Source of the DNA: Paracyclopina nana
Taxonomy: Eukaryota > Arthropoda > Copepoda > Cyclopoida > Cyclopettidae
Direction of reading: 5' to 3'
DNA length: 64,000 nucleotides
Assembly (NCBI GenBank): GCA_019096065.1
Contig: JAGUCH010000005.1
Location: forward strand, 3,348,001-3,412,000
Below, piece after piece: positions 10,800-24,128 of this stretch (its first letter is position 1; the number at the start of each line of letters is the position of its first letter). The notes below the pieces were generated by a model. The model had not been told where the DNA came from. It worked only from the letters and a program-made list of their open reading frames with translations, and ran no database searches. A program made the position numbers and the translations under genes.

Positions 10800-13700
10800 T
10801 TACAAACCTCTTCGACATGGCTTTTGGTACTCGTACACTTCGGAATCCGACGACAAGTTCAGCTGGCCCGACTCGCGCAGGTCAGACAGACTGGTAGTGT
10901 AAATGTGCGGGCTCGAGGTCAAAATGGCCAAGCTGGCGATCGTCATAGCGAGGAAGAAAACGAGAAGGAGAACTCTGTCCACGACGAGGGACACCTTTTT
11001 CCACTCTAGCTCAGAGAGGCTGTCGGAATCCGTGTTGACGAACCGCTTTTCAAGCTTGTCGATCGACGCGGACAGCCTCAAGAGTACGGCCTCAAGGGAC
11101 GTGGCGGGGAAATTGGAGGACGAAATGGGCGAACAGGAATTTCGCGTCGCGGCTACAGTTGGTGGTGTGGTAGGAGTCATTTCGTGGAATTGCCCTGAAA
11201 ATAAAGCAAGATTTATTTTTACGACAATATCTCGAATAATGAGGCTTATAAGCAGGATATTAGGATTTGCACACTAACTTGGACCGTTACAGTGGGATAA
11301 CTTTTCAATGCGTCGCCTTCTACGCAAAGACAGCGAGGCTGCGTCATGACGGAATTCATCGGGGTTCACGTGATTTTGGTTGAGATGGTGAAAGCAGCAT
11401 GGAGCACCGACGATGACCTCGGAGGACCCAATTAGAAGTTCTTGTTGCAGGATTTCTGAAAGCACAGAGTTCAACTCTCAGTTCAAAGCTTTTTGGAGCG
11501 GACATGCACGCGGCGACTCTTGGAAGTAAAAGGGGCAGTTTCTACACTTATAGAGCACAGTGGCAGCTTTCCAAATTAGAAACGTCACAATTCGGGAGAT
11601 TTATAGCCCCAGCCTCTGGGCAGTACGTGACCCGAGGAAAGAGCGCCAATTGCGGCTGCACAGAATGTACTGTTTACCTCGACCACCATTAAGATGATGA
11701 GCTCCATTATGCTGTTGCTGATCTGAATCGACTCCACGCTCTTCATCGTCGTCCATCCCATTGATCTGATAATCCTGAATGATCGAGGTTTTTGCATACA
11801 TTATTCAATATTAGATTAAGAACTTTTAGGCTTTTGATGTTGCGGTTACTATGCGGTTCTATAACGATACAAATATCCCGAACAAATTCCTTTCGCTTTT
11901 TTTCTTTACGTTCTTATGAATAGGGGAATATTGAAAAACAGCTCAACTTGTTTACTGCGAGCATAACGTTAAAGGTCGCGCGGCTCTTCCATAGAAGCCT
12001 CGAGGATTTTTTGCTGCTTATAATATTCGGCAATCTATCATTCGCAGAATATGTGTGCCAAAGTTTTTGCTGCACATGATAGTATCTTTACCTGATTTCC
12101 CGAGGTTGCATTGACTGGAAAGAGCTGAGGCTGCCTGCTGCGACCGTTATTGTCCTCTATTGCAAGATTATTGCCAGTAATCTTTTCCTCCTCTTCTTCT
12201 TGATCCTCAAATGTAAGAAAGACAGCCCTATAAAACCGAGAAAATTGTCAGCATAAAATAACTACATCAATGCAGACCATTGCTGTGCATTTTCTCAGCT
12301 TGTGTAGCTTTTGTAATTTACAATTTCGATGGCCTCGAATGAACTCATTTTTGAAAGTATCATACAATCAAACTATCGCTGTCAATTGAGGTTTCCTAGG
12401 TGAAGATAATTCAAATACCAAAAAAGAACGTCATTTCTACAAAGCTTGAATCAATCTAAAATTAAGGTCATGATAAAGAAGAGTGGTGATCTTCTGCACA
12501 ATTAATATCAACCATAATGGGGTGGCGCTATTCTACCTACCTTGAAAACCTACAAATATACAAACTCGACCCCAATTGACCCTGAGGTGCGAATTCAAAC
12601 CTTTGTGAAAGTTTGTATTTTAAAATTAATAAAGTACAAACTCAGTTTAGTGGTGCCCATCAATTTATAGAATGCAAACTTGAGAGCAGTTGACCCGGGT
12701 CCCCTAATATTACGGACGCACAGAAACACGGAAATACGGAAATGCCCTCATTTGACCCCTCCAATTAAAATCACACCTTTTCGCGATTCTGTGAAATTAG
12801 AATTTAAATAACACGAACGCTAATTAAATAGATATAAGCTTGATTGGAATTACACGGAAATGGCTGAACAAGAATAATCAAAGTAGGATTTATTTTGCAA
12901 ACTTGGGTCAACTAGCCTTGATGAACTATTTGTTCAATTATGAACTGTCCAAAGCAATGTTAGGGATTGAAAATACTCTTTTAGGCTGCTAAATGTACTT
13001 ATAAAAACTTTGGAGTTTCCAGAACTGTGCAGACTATGGATGCTGTATGCATATTGTCTCAAAAAATTCATTCTTGGAGAAATTTTACTTATTTATGTTT
13101 TAGTGGCTTTGATCATTTCAGCTGTATCTTACTTGTAATAACTCTGCAATTTTTGAGTAGGTTTAAAGGAATTTGTGTGATGCATATTGATTCAGAAGCA
13201 ACCAGTTTGGCACTGAAATTGAAATAAACTTTGAGTGATCATTTTTCAATAGTCTTAAAATTGGCCCCTTTTTTTCCTTTTTGTTTGTCTTAAAACAATT
13301 TTACCGCCTGTCTTATATACTGAGTTTCATGAGAACAAGCTTATGTACCGAGAACTGATCGCAAAACTTAATTTAATATTTACTCAACTGACATAGTTTA
13401 TACAATTAACTTAGTTTTCATTGTTTTAACTATTTTAAGTATTTTTTCTGTCCGTGTTTTTCATCTGAAGTTCACTCCATGTACGTGTTATTTGAATTTA
13501 GATTTTACGGAATCACGCCGAGGTGTAATTTTTATTATAGGTGTGAAGTGAGAAGAAATTATGCTTTTTCCGTATTTTCCGTCAGGCCGTATTTCTGTGT
13601 TTCTTTGCCACCGCAGTTGACCCCTAAGTGTGAATTCACACTTGTAAATGTGTTTAAAAAATAGTTCTAGCTGCATCAAATTGAGTAAATAAACAGGCAG

Positions 13701-16700
13701 AGTTGGAGAATTTGTTTTTTCTTCTGATTCTACTGATTTTCATTGTTGGTTTATGTGCTGCTACTTATTTTCTAAAGGATTTTGGGGCATCCAAGCTTAT
13801 TAGTCAACAAAGAAGTACTCATCTAAGTATCATCCAATTTCAGCCTAAAATGAAAGCTAACCTGATCATTGAATTGGCTAAAAATGCTCTTTTTGCGAAT
13901 TATTAATATTACAATGCTTTCACATAAAAAATTGTTATAGATTACTTTAAATGACCTTTTGAATGAACCTTTAAGAAGTTGCTAAAAATACACCCATCTG
14001 CAGCCAAATTGAGAATTTGATCTGTCTAGTTTGTGACAAAGGTGTGAGCTCACAAATTGGATCAAGTTTGCATTTTATTGATTATCCAGAGTTTGTATAA
14101 TACTAAATTATAATTGGCAAACTCACGCTAAGGTGTGAATTTTTGATTAAGCATCAGATTGTGATAAGTTTGTATGTTAGTAGATTTTCAAGGTGGCTAT
14201 AGTATAGCCGCCGACCATAATGCAACTACTGCACATTTCCTTTTTGATCCATATTGGCTCGGTTTATTTCCACTATTTTTATGGCGACCTGATGCTATGA
14301 CCCCACAAAACTAAAGTACATTAAATCGCTCTCCACTTCGAGCGATTACCAAGCCCAAAAAGGGCTCACGCGCGTTGTCCAACTGTCAAAACTAGGCTGA
14401 AAAATTGAGCCACTTTCAAGCAAATTGAAAAAAGCAGTAGTTACTGAATACTGCACCAGTGCACTTTTCTAGACAATTTTTATCACTCACTTGGCCATGT
14501 ATCCGAGGACGATTGTCCGCACCAGAGGTGGCACCCGACAGCCTCGGAGGCCGCGATGGTGAATATTTAGCGTCACGACAGCCATCGCAGATGCAAAGCT
14601 CACCAAACAGATTGAGACGCCATAATAAAGGCCTGCGTAATACAGATGCAACTGCAGTTATGATGGTAAGGAGACAGCCAGCTTGACTTACTTATAAGGG
14701 GCGTTTTCTCCGTCGGTGGAAGGCTTTCTCGAATTGTCATTAGAAAGACCGTCATGGATAAGAGGGCGGAAATGCCCAAAGTCACTTTTTCGCCGGACTC
14801 GGAGGGAACATAAAACACCAGCAAGGCTGTTGGAAAAAAGGCCACATTTTGAGTTATGGCGTGCTACTTGCACAATTTTCGCAAGGTCAAGCAAAGAGCA
14901 GCAATGTAAAGGGCTGAATCAGATCTGGCAGTAATTACCTATTCCATTAATTAGCACGCATGGCAGAATGAGATTGAAGACGTAAAACATTGGCCTTCGT
15001 CTGAGCTCAATGTAATAGGTGATGTCAGGAAATGGGTTGGGGCAACACGAGTAGAGAATGCAACTTTTGACAGCTTTGAACGACTCCAGCTTGAACTCGC
15101 CGTTTTCTTGGTAGTTGGAAAGGTCGCCCTCCGTATCCAGGGCATACATGTCGAGCTGAAATTTATGTTCCGGGTTGGAAAGCATCATTTTACAAGGCTA
15201 TATGCACGTGAAGTAGCAGTATACGACGAGACGCAAAAAATGCATGTCGGATAAACCATACTCAATATGTGGAAAAAGTTGAAAGCAACACTTTTGCCAT
15301 CCACATCTCAATAAAATCCACATGCAAAAAGGAAGTTTTCCCTATATCAGATACTACGTGGTAAAAGATTGCCATGCTGAGCGCTTCAAGGTTAAGCTCA
15401 GCAAGTTTCGCCATTTATGAAAGGATGAAACGATTTTTCTCCGGTCTTCATTCAATTGACTACAATTGAAATGATCGCACTTGCCAGGCGCAAATGAACA
15501 TCTGTCACACTGAAAGAAATTGGCTTTTTGCAGTGCACGGTATATATTCGAAAAAGGCCAGGAGGATGCGCTCGCGTGGGGTCTTTTTCATGGCCTTTTC
15601 ACAGTGAATCATTCCTCAGAAGATATCTGGTGTGGATAGGCAGACGGTTTTTTGCGGTGAAAAAAAAGCCCTGCGCCAGCTGCTATGGCTGTTCTCTGAG
15701 GATGGCGTTGGTGAGCATTAAGGAGAGACAAATCGTGGCATGAAAACGATTATCAGACCTTGAGCCATGGCAGCTTTGAAAAAGCCCTCTTCTCACGCGC
15801 TTTAATGAAGATAAAATCTGGACATTGTTTCTTCTAGCCCCTCGCAAAAGAAGAGACTTCATGGCCAAGTGGCCAAGTAAGTGCGTGGAAAAAACCACGG
15901 GCTTTTGTGCGTACAATTGTTGTACTACAAGTTTTTATTCGCGGCTTACTTCCTTTATTATAAAGCGTAGACAATGAAACATTAAAGCCAGACTATCATG
16001 TACACTGCTGAGCTGCGAGGAATGTTGCTGTTGGCCACTTGCATCGATTAATAAACAAACGCGAGATAATGTACGAGAAGAAGATGGCCAAGAAGCAAGG
16101 TCAGAAGATGCATAATTAATCGATAACTACAAGCCACTCGAGCATAATTAGGCTGAAGACAATTAGACGATTGCAATCAGAAATTAATTTGCCAATTTTG
16201 TGAGTACACCAAAAGGATGTGGAGGCCATTGCCAAACTTTCCCAGCTTTCACTCAATTGCACAAGAATCTCGCTGCTGCTGCTGCGAGGGGAGAAGACAA
16301 AGCATATAAAGCCTAACTGAAAATTAAAAAACCCGCCTCCGTATCGCGGAAAAACTACACACACACATTTTTCAAATGAGATCACTACCAGCCAGCTCAC
16401 AGATGGTACCACACTATACTATGTACTATATGCACGAAAAAAAAATCCTCCAAATACAGATCTTGCTCGCGAAAAGTTACCATTCCAGCAGAGCTTTTAG
16501 CCTTGAAATCCCATTTTCTGAATCTGACAGAAAACGGCCTCCTAAGAAGATGGCGTTGAGTAAGCCTCCGCATCCTCAAAAAGTACTTACTTACCCCCAG
16601 AGAATCATATGTCCAAGATGCCCACTTCATCTTGCACACTTGGATGTCAAACGGGAAATACTCCACGCTTATATTGCAGCTCGACTTGTAGATCCCATGG

Positions 16701-19700
16701 GACAGCCAGGTCACGACCCCTGTGTGATTCACCAGGACGTTCGTATTGATGACGGCCGTGTTGTAATTGGAATCCGCACTAAAAATATGCAAAAAGGAAT
16801 CTTTCACTATGACGGTTTGGGAATTGCAGTAGCCCCAGTGAGACGATAATTTACTTGTTATAGAGGATGATGTCCGGCCTCCAAACCTTGTCGTAAGGTA
16901 TGGCCACGGTCAGAATGCCACCGAAATCAGACGCGTTCCAAGTGAGATGAGTGTCGTTCCACACTTGGCTGAGCCAGCAATTGACCGTCAGGATTTGGTT
17001 CTTTTCGTCCACATCGATGATGTGGTGAATTGAAAGCCCAAATACGACCACAATGGGGTCGGACGAGTTGCCCACGGGTCGCACACTGGGCTCGTAGTTA
17101 GACAGGAGGTACTTGGTGAGTCTGTACTCGTGCTCGTCTCCCCGACCTCCTACAAAGTGAAAGAAGCCAGCATAATTACATCATATAAAGAAGAGGAGCT
17201 CGGAGCTGCTTTTTCCCAAGCTGGAAACTGTCCAAGGATGAAATAGCAGGGCATTTGTCATTGTAGAACATAGCCACTTGTTGTGGACGCGATATGCTGC
17301 TTCCACCGTGGCCCTTAGTAGAGTAGACAAAAAATACTACGGCGCGAAACTTGATCTGCAATGCTTGAACGAGCACACTGGTACGACAAAAATAGCTTTC
17401 TCTCTAAACATAGATATTATTACGAGAAGAGCCGATTTTTTCCTTGCAGTGCTCTTGACATGAAGATATTCTAAACAGCCTCATCACATCATAATATGAG
17501 CCTCAATGCGTTTCGTCTGATGGTGCTTTTGACAATATGGATTGATTGCGGAGACTCGAGTCGTGATCGCAGTGGAAGAGCGAAGGCCAAACCTGGTCAG
17601 TTTACAATTATTCTAATTAATAAGGCCTCAAATAATGAAGAATTTATAGGGCTCAATCGGCTGTTCAGAGTCGACAAAAAGACGGAGTATGAGTTCAACT
17701 TGAATCCTGTGGAAAGGCAGTTGCAGCAGGAACTGGAGAAGCAGACCAAACGGGTGAATGAAGACCCTCAGTTCTTTGCTGAACTGCTCAAGAAGAATTT
17801 CATGAAATTATTCCATAATAACTCAGGAGTCGATGAGGAGGAGCAGAGCCCAAAGTTCAGAAGCTCCAAGAAGACATTTGACGCGGGACAAAAGCTCAAA
17901 GAAGAATATGGTGCGTAAAGCAAATTTTACGACGCATTTTCCTTTCATAGCTCTGATCGAAACTACCTACATGCCATATTTGTAGGACAAATACCAGATT
18001 TGTTCGACCTTGATAACGGCGGTGAAGCCGATATTCTGATGAAAGAGCAAAACTGCGATAAAGCCTTCCAAGTACTCTATCAATAAAAATGTGCCTCGTA
18101 AAAGCACGAATTCAATGCTTTCTTTCCCCGCTAGTATTATTTCGAGCAAGCTTCCAAGGGGACGGACACGTTTATTAAGCGTAGCAGGATGAAATTGAGG
18201 GGCAACCTCAGCGAGGAGGAAAACTGGACGAAATTTTTCAATCAGGGGGACAAAGGAACTTATGGACATCCACTGTGTTTCGTGCAAGGCCAACAGGAGA
18301 AAACCAACAAAGTAAGGCCAAATGCGTTCCAGCGAGGTGGTTATCATATTGTCTTTGCACGTTTAACAATAAGGGAGCCCTCTCCTCTGTATGCGCACCG
18401 TACGCCCACCAAATATATGTAGCATGAGGGAGCAAATATGCCAGCAGAAAGTTGTAATGAGCGAGCTAAAATTATGCTTATTTCAGCTCCAAACCATGAC
18501 GTTGCGGCAGAAAAAAATCCAGCTGAACAGTGGGCCGTGTGCCAAGGTATTCGAGAATGGCTCAGATTGCCCTTACTACCCAGATGTACCATTTTTGGCC
18601 AAATTATACCCTGCTTGCTGTGACAAAGAAGGATGCTTTTGCGAATGCACCTACTTATGTGCAACGAAAACCAACATTTTCACCCTCCTCGAAAGCTCAG
18701 TCATCTCCATGGATTATGACGAGTGCTCCTACAGCATCAACTCAACCAGCGAAGGCTTCAAATGGAAAACTGACAAATGCAAAGCTACTGAGAAAAAGGG
18801 CAATTACTTCAAGATTGACGAGAAATGTCGATCTAAAAACAGCACCATTTTATGCGTAGGACAGGCTTATTGCATCAAGGACTTCTGCAAAGTTTGCTAC
18901 AGGTAAATATGCGTTGTGCCAATTAATGCTCAAATTAGGTTCACACCACTCCACATTAAGGTGGCAATGCACCGATGAAATGTCAACAGCTGAGAAGAAA
19001 AAGTTGGAGCTGAGCAAGTGCAAATTTTCAGCCAGTGACAAGGACAAGGAGAAATGCGATGCTGTGACTGAAGAACCCAGGAAAGAGGAGCAACAAAGAA
19101 AACCTGATAGGAAACGTTCAGACAAGAAGAGAAGGCGAAGGAAAAAGGCCAATGGATTGCGAAATCCGAAGAAGAAATGCAGAAAACGCAACAGAAAATT
19201 GTGCACTGTGAAACGACATCGGAGTGCAGTCAAGCGAAAGTTGCAAGTACCCAAACGAGTGAAGCCTGCTACACAAAGGCCAGTTAAACCAGACGTCAAT
19301 TCAACAGAAGTTGATGACGATCCAATTAATGAGGATGACGAAGACGACGACGAAGAAGAAGTGGAAGATGAGGAAAATAGTGAGGAAAATTATTCTGAGG
19401 ACAGAGGTCATGGAAATAAGCAAAAAGTGCCAAGAAAATAAAATATATAAATGCTGTGCCATAAAAATGGGCAAATTAATCCGGGAAATCTGGACTCGAC
19501 TTAATGGGGCAATAATGGCTGGGATGTGCATTTCGTGAATAATTTTAGGAATGCAAATTAGATATCTCCAGAAAATCTTAAAAATATCCGCATATTGAAA
19601 AGGTTGAAGAAAGCTGAAGGCAGAAGACTTCCAGCAGCATAAATTTTCCTGATGAATCGTGGCTATTTAGTCATTTATCTGATAACCAGACAGCCAAAAA

Positions 19701-21839
19701 TGGCCTCATGCTAAGCTAGGGTTGCAGTCAAGCTTGCTAGACCATGACTTTATTCTCAGAGTGAATTTCGCCAGCCAAGATTCTAAAAAATGGCTCCCTC
19801 ATGTCAAATTACAATCAAATTTGATATTTTAAGCATAATTAATCGTCGTACAGCCAGAAGCTGATATCTGGCAAAAATGCAAAAGATTTCTTTCGTACAA
19901 GGCTTTTCTCTCCCTCAGAAGCATAGAACTAGCACAAAAGTAGAAAAGGCCGGTTGGACGCAATGTCCAGCCATGGCACACGCACTGGTCCAAATGAGCT
20001 TTCATTTTCCTTTCTGAGCCTTTTGGTCGCCGTCGAGGACATATCATGCTTAAAGAAAGCACAGCAATCAACATCTATTCCTATTTTGTGCACTACTTGA
20101 TGGCTATTTTCTTTCATACAGTAGTCTAAGAGCCCCACTTTCGACACAAAACTACAGCTTTCTCGAGTTTCCGGAAATCTATATCACCTTCACTACCATA
20201 TAACTGATGCTCGCGCGTGAAGAAAAACTAGTCGGAAAATTGCTGGAGCGCCATCAGGATGGCACGAGCTGAAAAAAAAAATACGAAGCAAAACAAAAAG
20301 TTGTAGAAGATCAATCTATTTGTTCTTGACGAGCGATGGGCGCTCGTTTCCTGCAAATAATGAAATCCGGACAAGAGAAAGCAGCAACTACTTCAAGTCA
20401 CAGTCAATTTGCCATTTTCACAGATAACTGAACAGCCTCGTTGATCGCCGTCGTCTCTCAAAACGTGGATGACATGCTAAAAAATACACCGCGAAAGGAA
20501 TAAGTGAGATAGAGCTGCTTTCCCCTCTTTCTCTCTATCGAAAACTGAGCGATGAAAAATGGCTTTCTAATTCATCTTTTCGAGTTGGCATAAGATTGGA
20601 CGCACTGCTAAAGGCACATTTCCCCCAAGTATTAGGTGATTTCGCCCCGCTGTGACGGACACATCTTGCTTCCATGGTCTGTTGCCTTTTAACACTTTAG
20701 CAGAAAAAACAACAACAACAACCATCAGAAGCAAGCAGCAAGCATAAAATTGTCTAATAGGGCGCAGAATTGCCTTAGCTGTTGTACAAGAGCTCTACTC
20801 CACAATTCTCCACAACGATCAACAGATAAAATAGCCTCAAAATTAGGCTCTACTTAGGCTTTTGTTGACAACTTTGGGCTAGCTGGCAGTAAAAATGCGA
20901 GATTCATGCAGTAGAGGCGTTAACTCGTCACTTAGTGGGGTGTCTCTTCTAAGCATAATTAATGGGGCATAAAATGAGCTCTCCCCATTTAGATACTCAT
21001 AGTATCACGGCTGAACAATGCGGAAAATCCCAATATGCACTAATATTATGATTACCTCGTCTTGATGCCTCGAGAGTGGAAATAATTCCACGCATATTGT
21101 CAACATGTTTTGTTACGTTGCATTCCCTGCACAGCATCATACCCAGCAAAAGAAGACGAGAAGGATGGTTCCCGGATGCCCTACTAAATTTCCAGCAGCA
21201 ACACAAAGTCTACGTAAAGTGCACACCACAATAGTTTTGTGAATTGAAGAAAAGTTGATATTTGCTCGAGACACTGGGAGGCATTTCCAGACACACTTGG
21301 ATTTTAGAGGTTAAAACTAATAATGTCTTTTGCTCTCCTCACAAAATGGAGGAGCTAGGTACTGGTATGTAGCATAAAGAAAGGCCATTACTTGCAGATG
21401 TCCCAATGAAAACCATTAAAGCATGAAGGAGAGAATATTGCAAAGGAGGATTATCATCATCCATATAGTAGCAGCATGAGGGAATAATTCAGATTCTGAA
21501 GAAGGTAGCTAGTACATTTCTATTAGGCTTGGTTGACCTTGCACAGACCTCACATCCATCAAAATGCTCCAAAAGGCCAGGAAGAGGCTACTCAGGTCAT
21601 GCTACATGGCATTGTGGCCTATCTTGACTGAATCACAAGTAACATGATATACCAGAGCACAAAAGGTTACACTGCCACCAGACCTATGACAATTTTGGTA
21701 CATGTACTTGCATTGATGCCAGTGTTTCATTGGCCAATCAATGCAAGCTACTTGATATATCTTGTTATTTAGGCTTACCTTTGAGCTGGATGAGGAAGGC
21801 GGCTGACAACAGAAGGACAGCTGTTGCAGACTTTTTCAT
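10800..21839 (-). CDS. Nicotinic acetylcholine receptor, alpha-type subunit
   Basis: Ten coding exons join in phase: 21839-21779, 17149-16855, 16778-16595, 15155-14939, 14826-14692, 14632-14491, 12227-12092, 11774-11678, 11455-11279 and 11194-10800, giving 612 residues. The first exon encodes a signal peptide ([16 protein letters not shown]). The extracellular domain shows [24 protein letters not shown] (loop A) and WTYD (loop B). The Cys loop has 13 residues between Cys ~153 and ~167, and the vicinal Cys pair at ~217-218 marks an alpha-type subunit. M1 starts near 236. M2 begins [13 protein letters not shown], typical of cation channels. M3 lies in the 14632 exon, M4 at ~551-573, and an acidic M3-M4 loop between them. 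The loop C residue usually Tyr after the Cys pair (CCxxPY) is Phe here. Family role: acetylcholine-gated cation channel of neurons or muscle. Intron 1 (4.6 kb) encloses another gene on the opposite strand. The first-exon link is inferred from phase and position; the rest is secure. Confidence 0.9.
12575..14185. repeat. Diverged dispersed repeats in an nAChR intron
   Basis: The 2.26-kb intron between the M3 exon and the first loop exon contains at least three diverged copies of a segment with the words ttgaccc, aggtgtgaattca and agtttgtat, near 12580-12660, 13610-13660 and 14040-14185. The word agaaacacggaaatacgg near 12720 recurs in inverted form near 13570-13605. No coding signal is seen. 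It looks like decayed transposon DNA. Confidence 0.4.
17496..19441 (+). CDS. Secreted cysteine-rich protein with basic and acidic tail, nested in nAChR intron 1
   Basis: Six exons join in phase: 17496-17595, 17650-17910, 17986-18071, 18135-18311, 18487-18902 and 18961-19441, giving 506 residues. The start encodes a signal peptide ([19 protein letters not shown]). Next come ~200 charged, probably helical residues, then a domain with about 16 cysteines (including [21 protein letters not shown] and FCKVCYR). After it comes a strongly basic stretch ([23 protein letters not shown]), and finally an acidic tail ([15 protein letters not shown]). AATAAA overlaps the stop region at 19436. I do not recognise the family. 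It probably acts outside the cell, and the basic block could bind glycans or other polyanions (inference). Intron 1 is 54 nt and in frame, so an unspliced reading remains possible. The whole gene sits antisense inside the receptor intron. Confidence 0.75.
19442..21778. other. nAChR intron 1 remainder, no further gene seen
   Basis: This stretch between the nested gene and the receptor signal-peptide exon has only short unconvincing frames. No tRNA, tandem array or clear inverted repeat was found. Confidence 0.5.
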
Positions 21840-22580
21840 CGCGGCTGTGTTTTTGCCTATATTCTACTGTATTAGTTCTTCTATAGTAGATTCTGATAGT
21901 CCCAAATCAAGAGCTGAACTGCAGCAGCGTTGTGTGGTAAAAAAGGATCGGTCACAATAAGGGCTTTCGCAAATTGATCAAGACCTCAATAATTGGGACT
22001 TCTTCTACCCAACCAATGCCAGCATGAGTTGGAGGACAAAAGCCATCATAGCTTTCACTTTTTCTTAATTTTGAAACGCCGACGGTGACATGCGGGCTCC
22101 TGAAATTGAAGCAAAAACAAAATACAAGAAATACTTTTAGAGAGAAACGTCAGACAACGTGTAAAGCAAGGCCATAATTTGATTCCACGCTCCTTCAGCA
22201 AAATTGAATCTTGCAAAACTTTCATCCCCGTTTTGGCTGTTTCCTTTATGTATGGAAACAGAACTTTTTGAAAAAGAAGCTTTTACAGTAATTGCAGCAA
22301 AAGAAGGGGAGGACAAATATGTGGGCTGCTCAAAGCCTTTTTTTGCCAACGCTAGCTGCGCGAAGTTTTCATCAAGTAATGTGTCGTCTATCAACTAAAC
22401 TCACCCGTGTATTACATTCGCGAGATGCAAAAAGTGATGTCCTTCAATGGTCTTCACGCCGACCACAGATTGCACGGACTGAGCCTTTTTCCGAGAGGCG
22501 GAGGAAGATATCGCCGACGCGGCCTTTCCAGACTTGGTTGCCGCATTGTGTGCACCAGTAAGCGCACGGCGGCCTTTATA
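21779..22580 (-). promoter_or_regulatory. Probable nAChR promoter and untranslated first exon
   Basis: TATAAAGGCC lies at 22580-22571 on the minus strand. About 30 nt downstream a leader would begin near 22550 and end at a good donor, CACGG followed by GTGAGT, at 22405. A 3' splice site (AAAACACAG) stands just 5' of the signal-peptide ATG at 21839. Joined, these give a TATA promoter, a ~145-nt non-coding exon and the start codon. The leader contains an upstream ATG that opens a ~30-codon frame. All links are inferred from consensus signals. Confidence 0.45.
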
Positions 22581-23107
22581 CTCACGCCAAGCCGAAGACT
22601 GGCAAAATATTTCGCACCTCATGCCATACTAATTATCCAGGCTGCTTTTTTGACATGAGCCTACTATATGAAAGAGGGCCGGAAAGGTACAACGCAAAAA
22701 TGTACTTGACAGCTCTGTACGCCATGATGAGTTTGCAGATGGAGCCCATTAGGAATTACTCGGTCAGCGGGGCGTAAAAGTCGCTCCTTTGTTTTCATAC
22801 ATATGTGCTCACTATTTCTTCTTCGCTTCTTCTGCTGAGCTTACCATATAAGCGAGGAGCCTCCAAGGGGAGCTGGCTTTTACTGAGAAGAAATTAGGGA
22901 TGATAATCGCAGCTCGTTTTGCTTTGCTGGGTTACGAGAAGAGGTCTTGAAATTAACTACCCTTAAACAAATGAACATAATTGTTTAGTATGCATCCTAG
23001 TAATGCATAATGAGTTAGATTTTTTTAAATAAATTATCATATACCACTTTGGCCTATACATACCGATGAATAAAACTTATGCGTTGAACAGTCGTGAAGA
23101 CTCTTTA
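22581..23107. other. Non-coding stretch upstream of the nAChR promoter
   Basis: No coding or RNA gene signal. It presumably holds regulatory DNA for the receptor gene. Confidence 0.4.
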
Positions 23108-23344
23108 TCAATTTCTTGAAGATAACTCGTAATTGAGAATTTCGCCTTTCTTTTCATAATGTTCACTAGATCGTAAATTACAAGATACAACACAAATGAA
23201 ACGAATAAAGATTGAGGTAATTGAGCTGAGTCGAGGCGCCGCGCTGAGTCGCTGACGCTGAGCAGCGGCTGAACCTGATGCAAACAAGCTAAAAACGAGT
23301 AAAATCATAGTGCCATGGATTAAGAGTAATGCATACTTTTTCAT
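23108..23344 (-). CDS. Candidate small secreted peptide
   Basis: A 78-codon frame begins MKKYALLLIHG and continues into a strongly hydrophobic stretch with a plausible signal-peptidase site after FASGSAAA. The remainder is short, with two cysteines and a charged end. The frame is open a further 25 codons upstream with another ATG, so the start is uncertain. No family, splice site or promoter was recognised. It could equally be a chance frame. Confidence 0.25.
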   Translation of the reverse strand: MKKYALLLIHGTMILLVFSLFASGSAAAQRQRLSAAPRLSSITSIFIRFICVVSCNLRSSEHYEKKGEILNYELSSRN

Positions 23345-24128
23345 GGCATTCAATATTCTACTCAAAACAATATTTGTTTTTTTAACGCTGACTCCTAGCT
23401 TTTGGCCAAAAATACACATTTTAAGCCAAAATCAAAAAACACTGAGGTGTCCGATGGCTTTTTGATGGGAGAGTTTTCTTGCATTGTCTTGTTCAAACTC
23501 ACTTCTGCTTGCATCGCGAATGGTGATGAAAACGTCAAATCAGCGTGAATTAAAGGTAAGTATGACTGATTCTTACTTTAGAGGAGAAGATCAAGCTGTA
23601 GAAAATGAAATGTCTCCAATTTCAAATGCAATTTTTGGTCGAATATCTTTTGCTTCTTCTTTATTGGCCGCTTGGGAGTTGTAAGATTGTGCCGCAAATC
23701 AGAGTTAGGGAGCAAGTCTTGATGAAAGTGACAAGTCTGATAGAACTGTGCTACAAAAAGTCGGTGCCCTAGAAATGAGCTGTTAAGTAAGTGGTGGTTT
23801 TCTTGGCATTCTATTTGATAAAGCTATTTCACTTCAATTACAAATCAATTTTCTTGAGGGGTGGTGGGTGAGGATAAGCCAAAATCTCCCCACTCTCTCG
23901 TCTACCCTAATTCATATTCAAAATTTGGAGCTGCGACAAGAGCCATAAAATGCTCTGCTATTTATCATAAGATTGCGCTAGATTAAAGCAACACTGACAA
24001 GTGATAAAAAAACTTGGATGTCTGCATATTTACCAAACTGAACATTGCTTTCATTGTTTGAATGGTTGCTTTACTGGTTTGAGAATCTTTTGGTTTGAGT
24101 TATGGGAAGGCCGCTAGGAAAATATTTA

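Noticed and set aside
22404-22658. Coding frames on both strands near 22.5 kb
   Set aside because: No domain on either strand; the region is better explained as the untranslated first exon and TATA promoter of the receptor gene.
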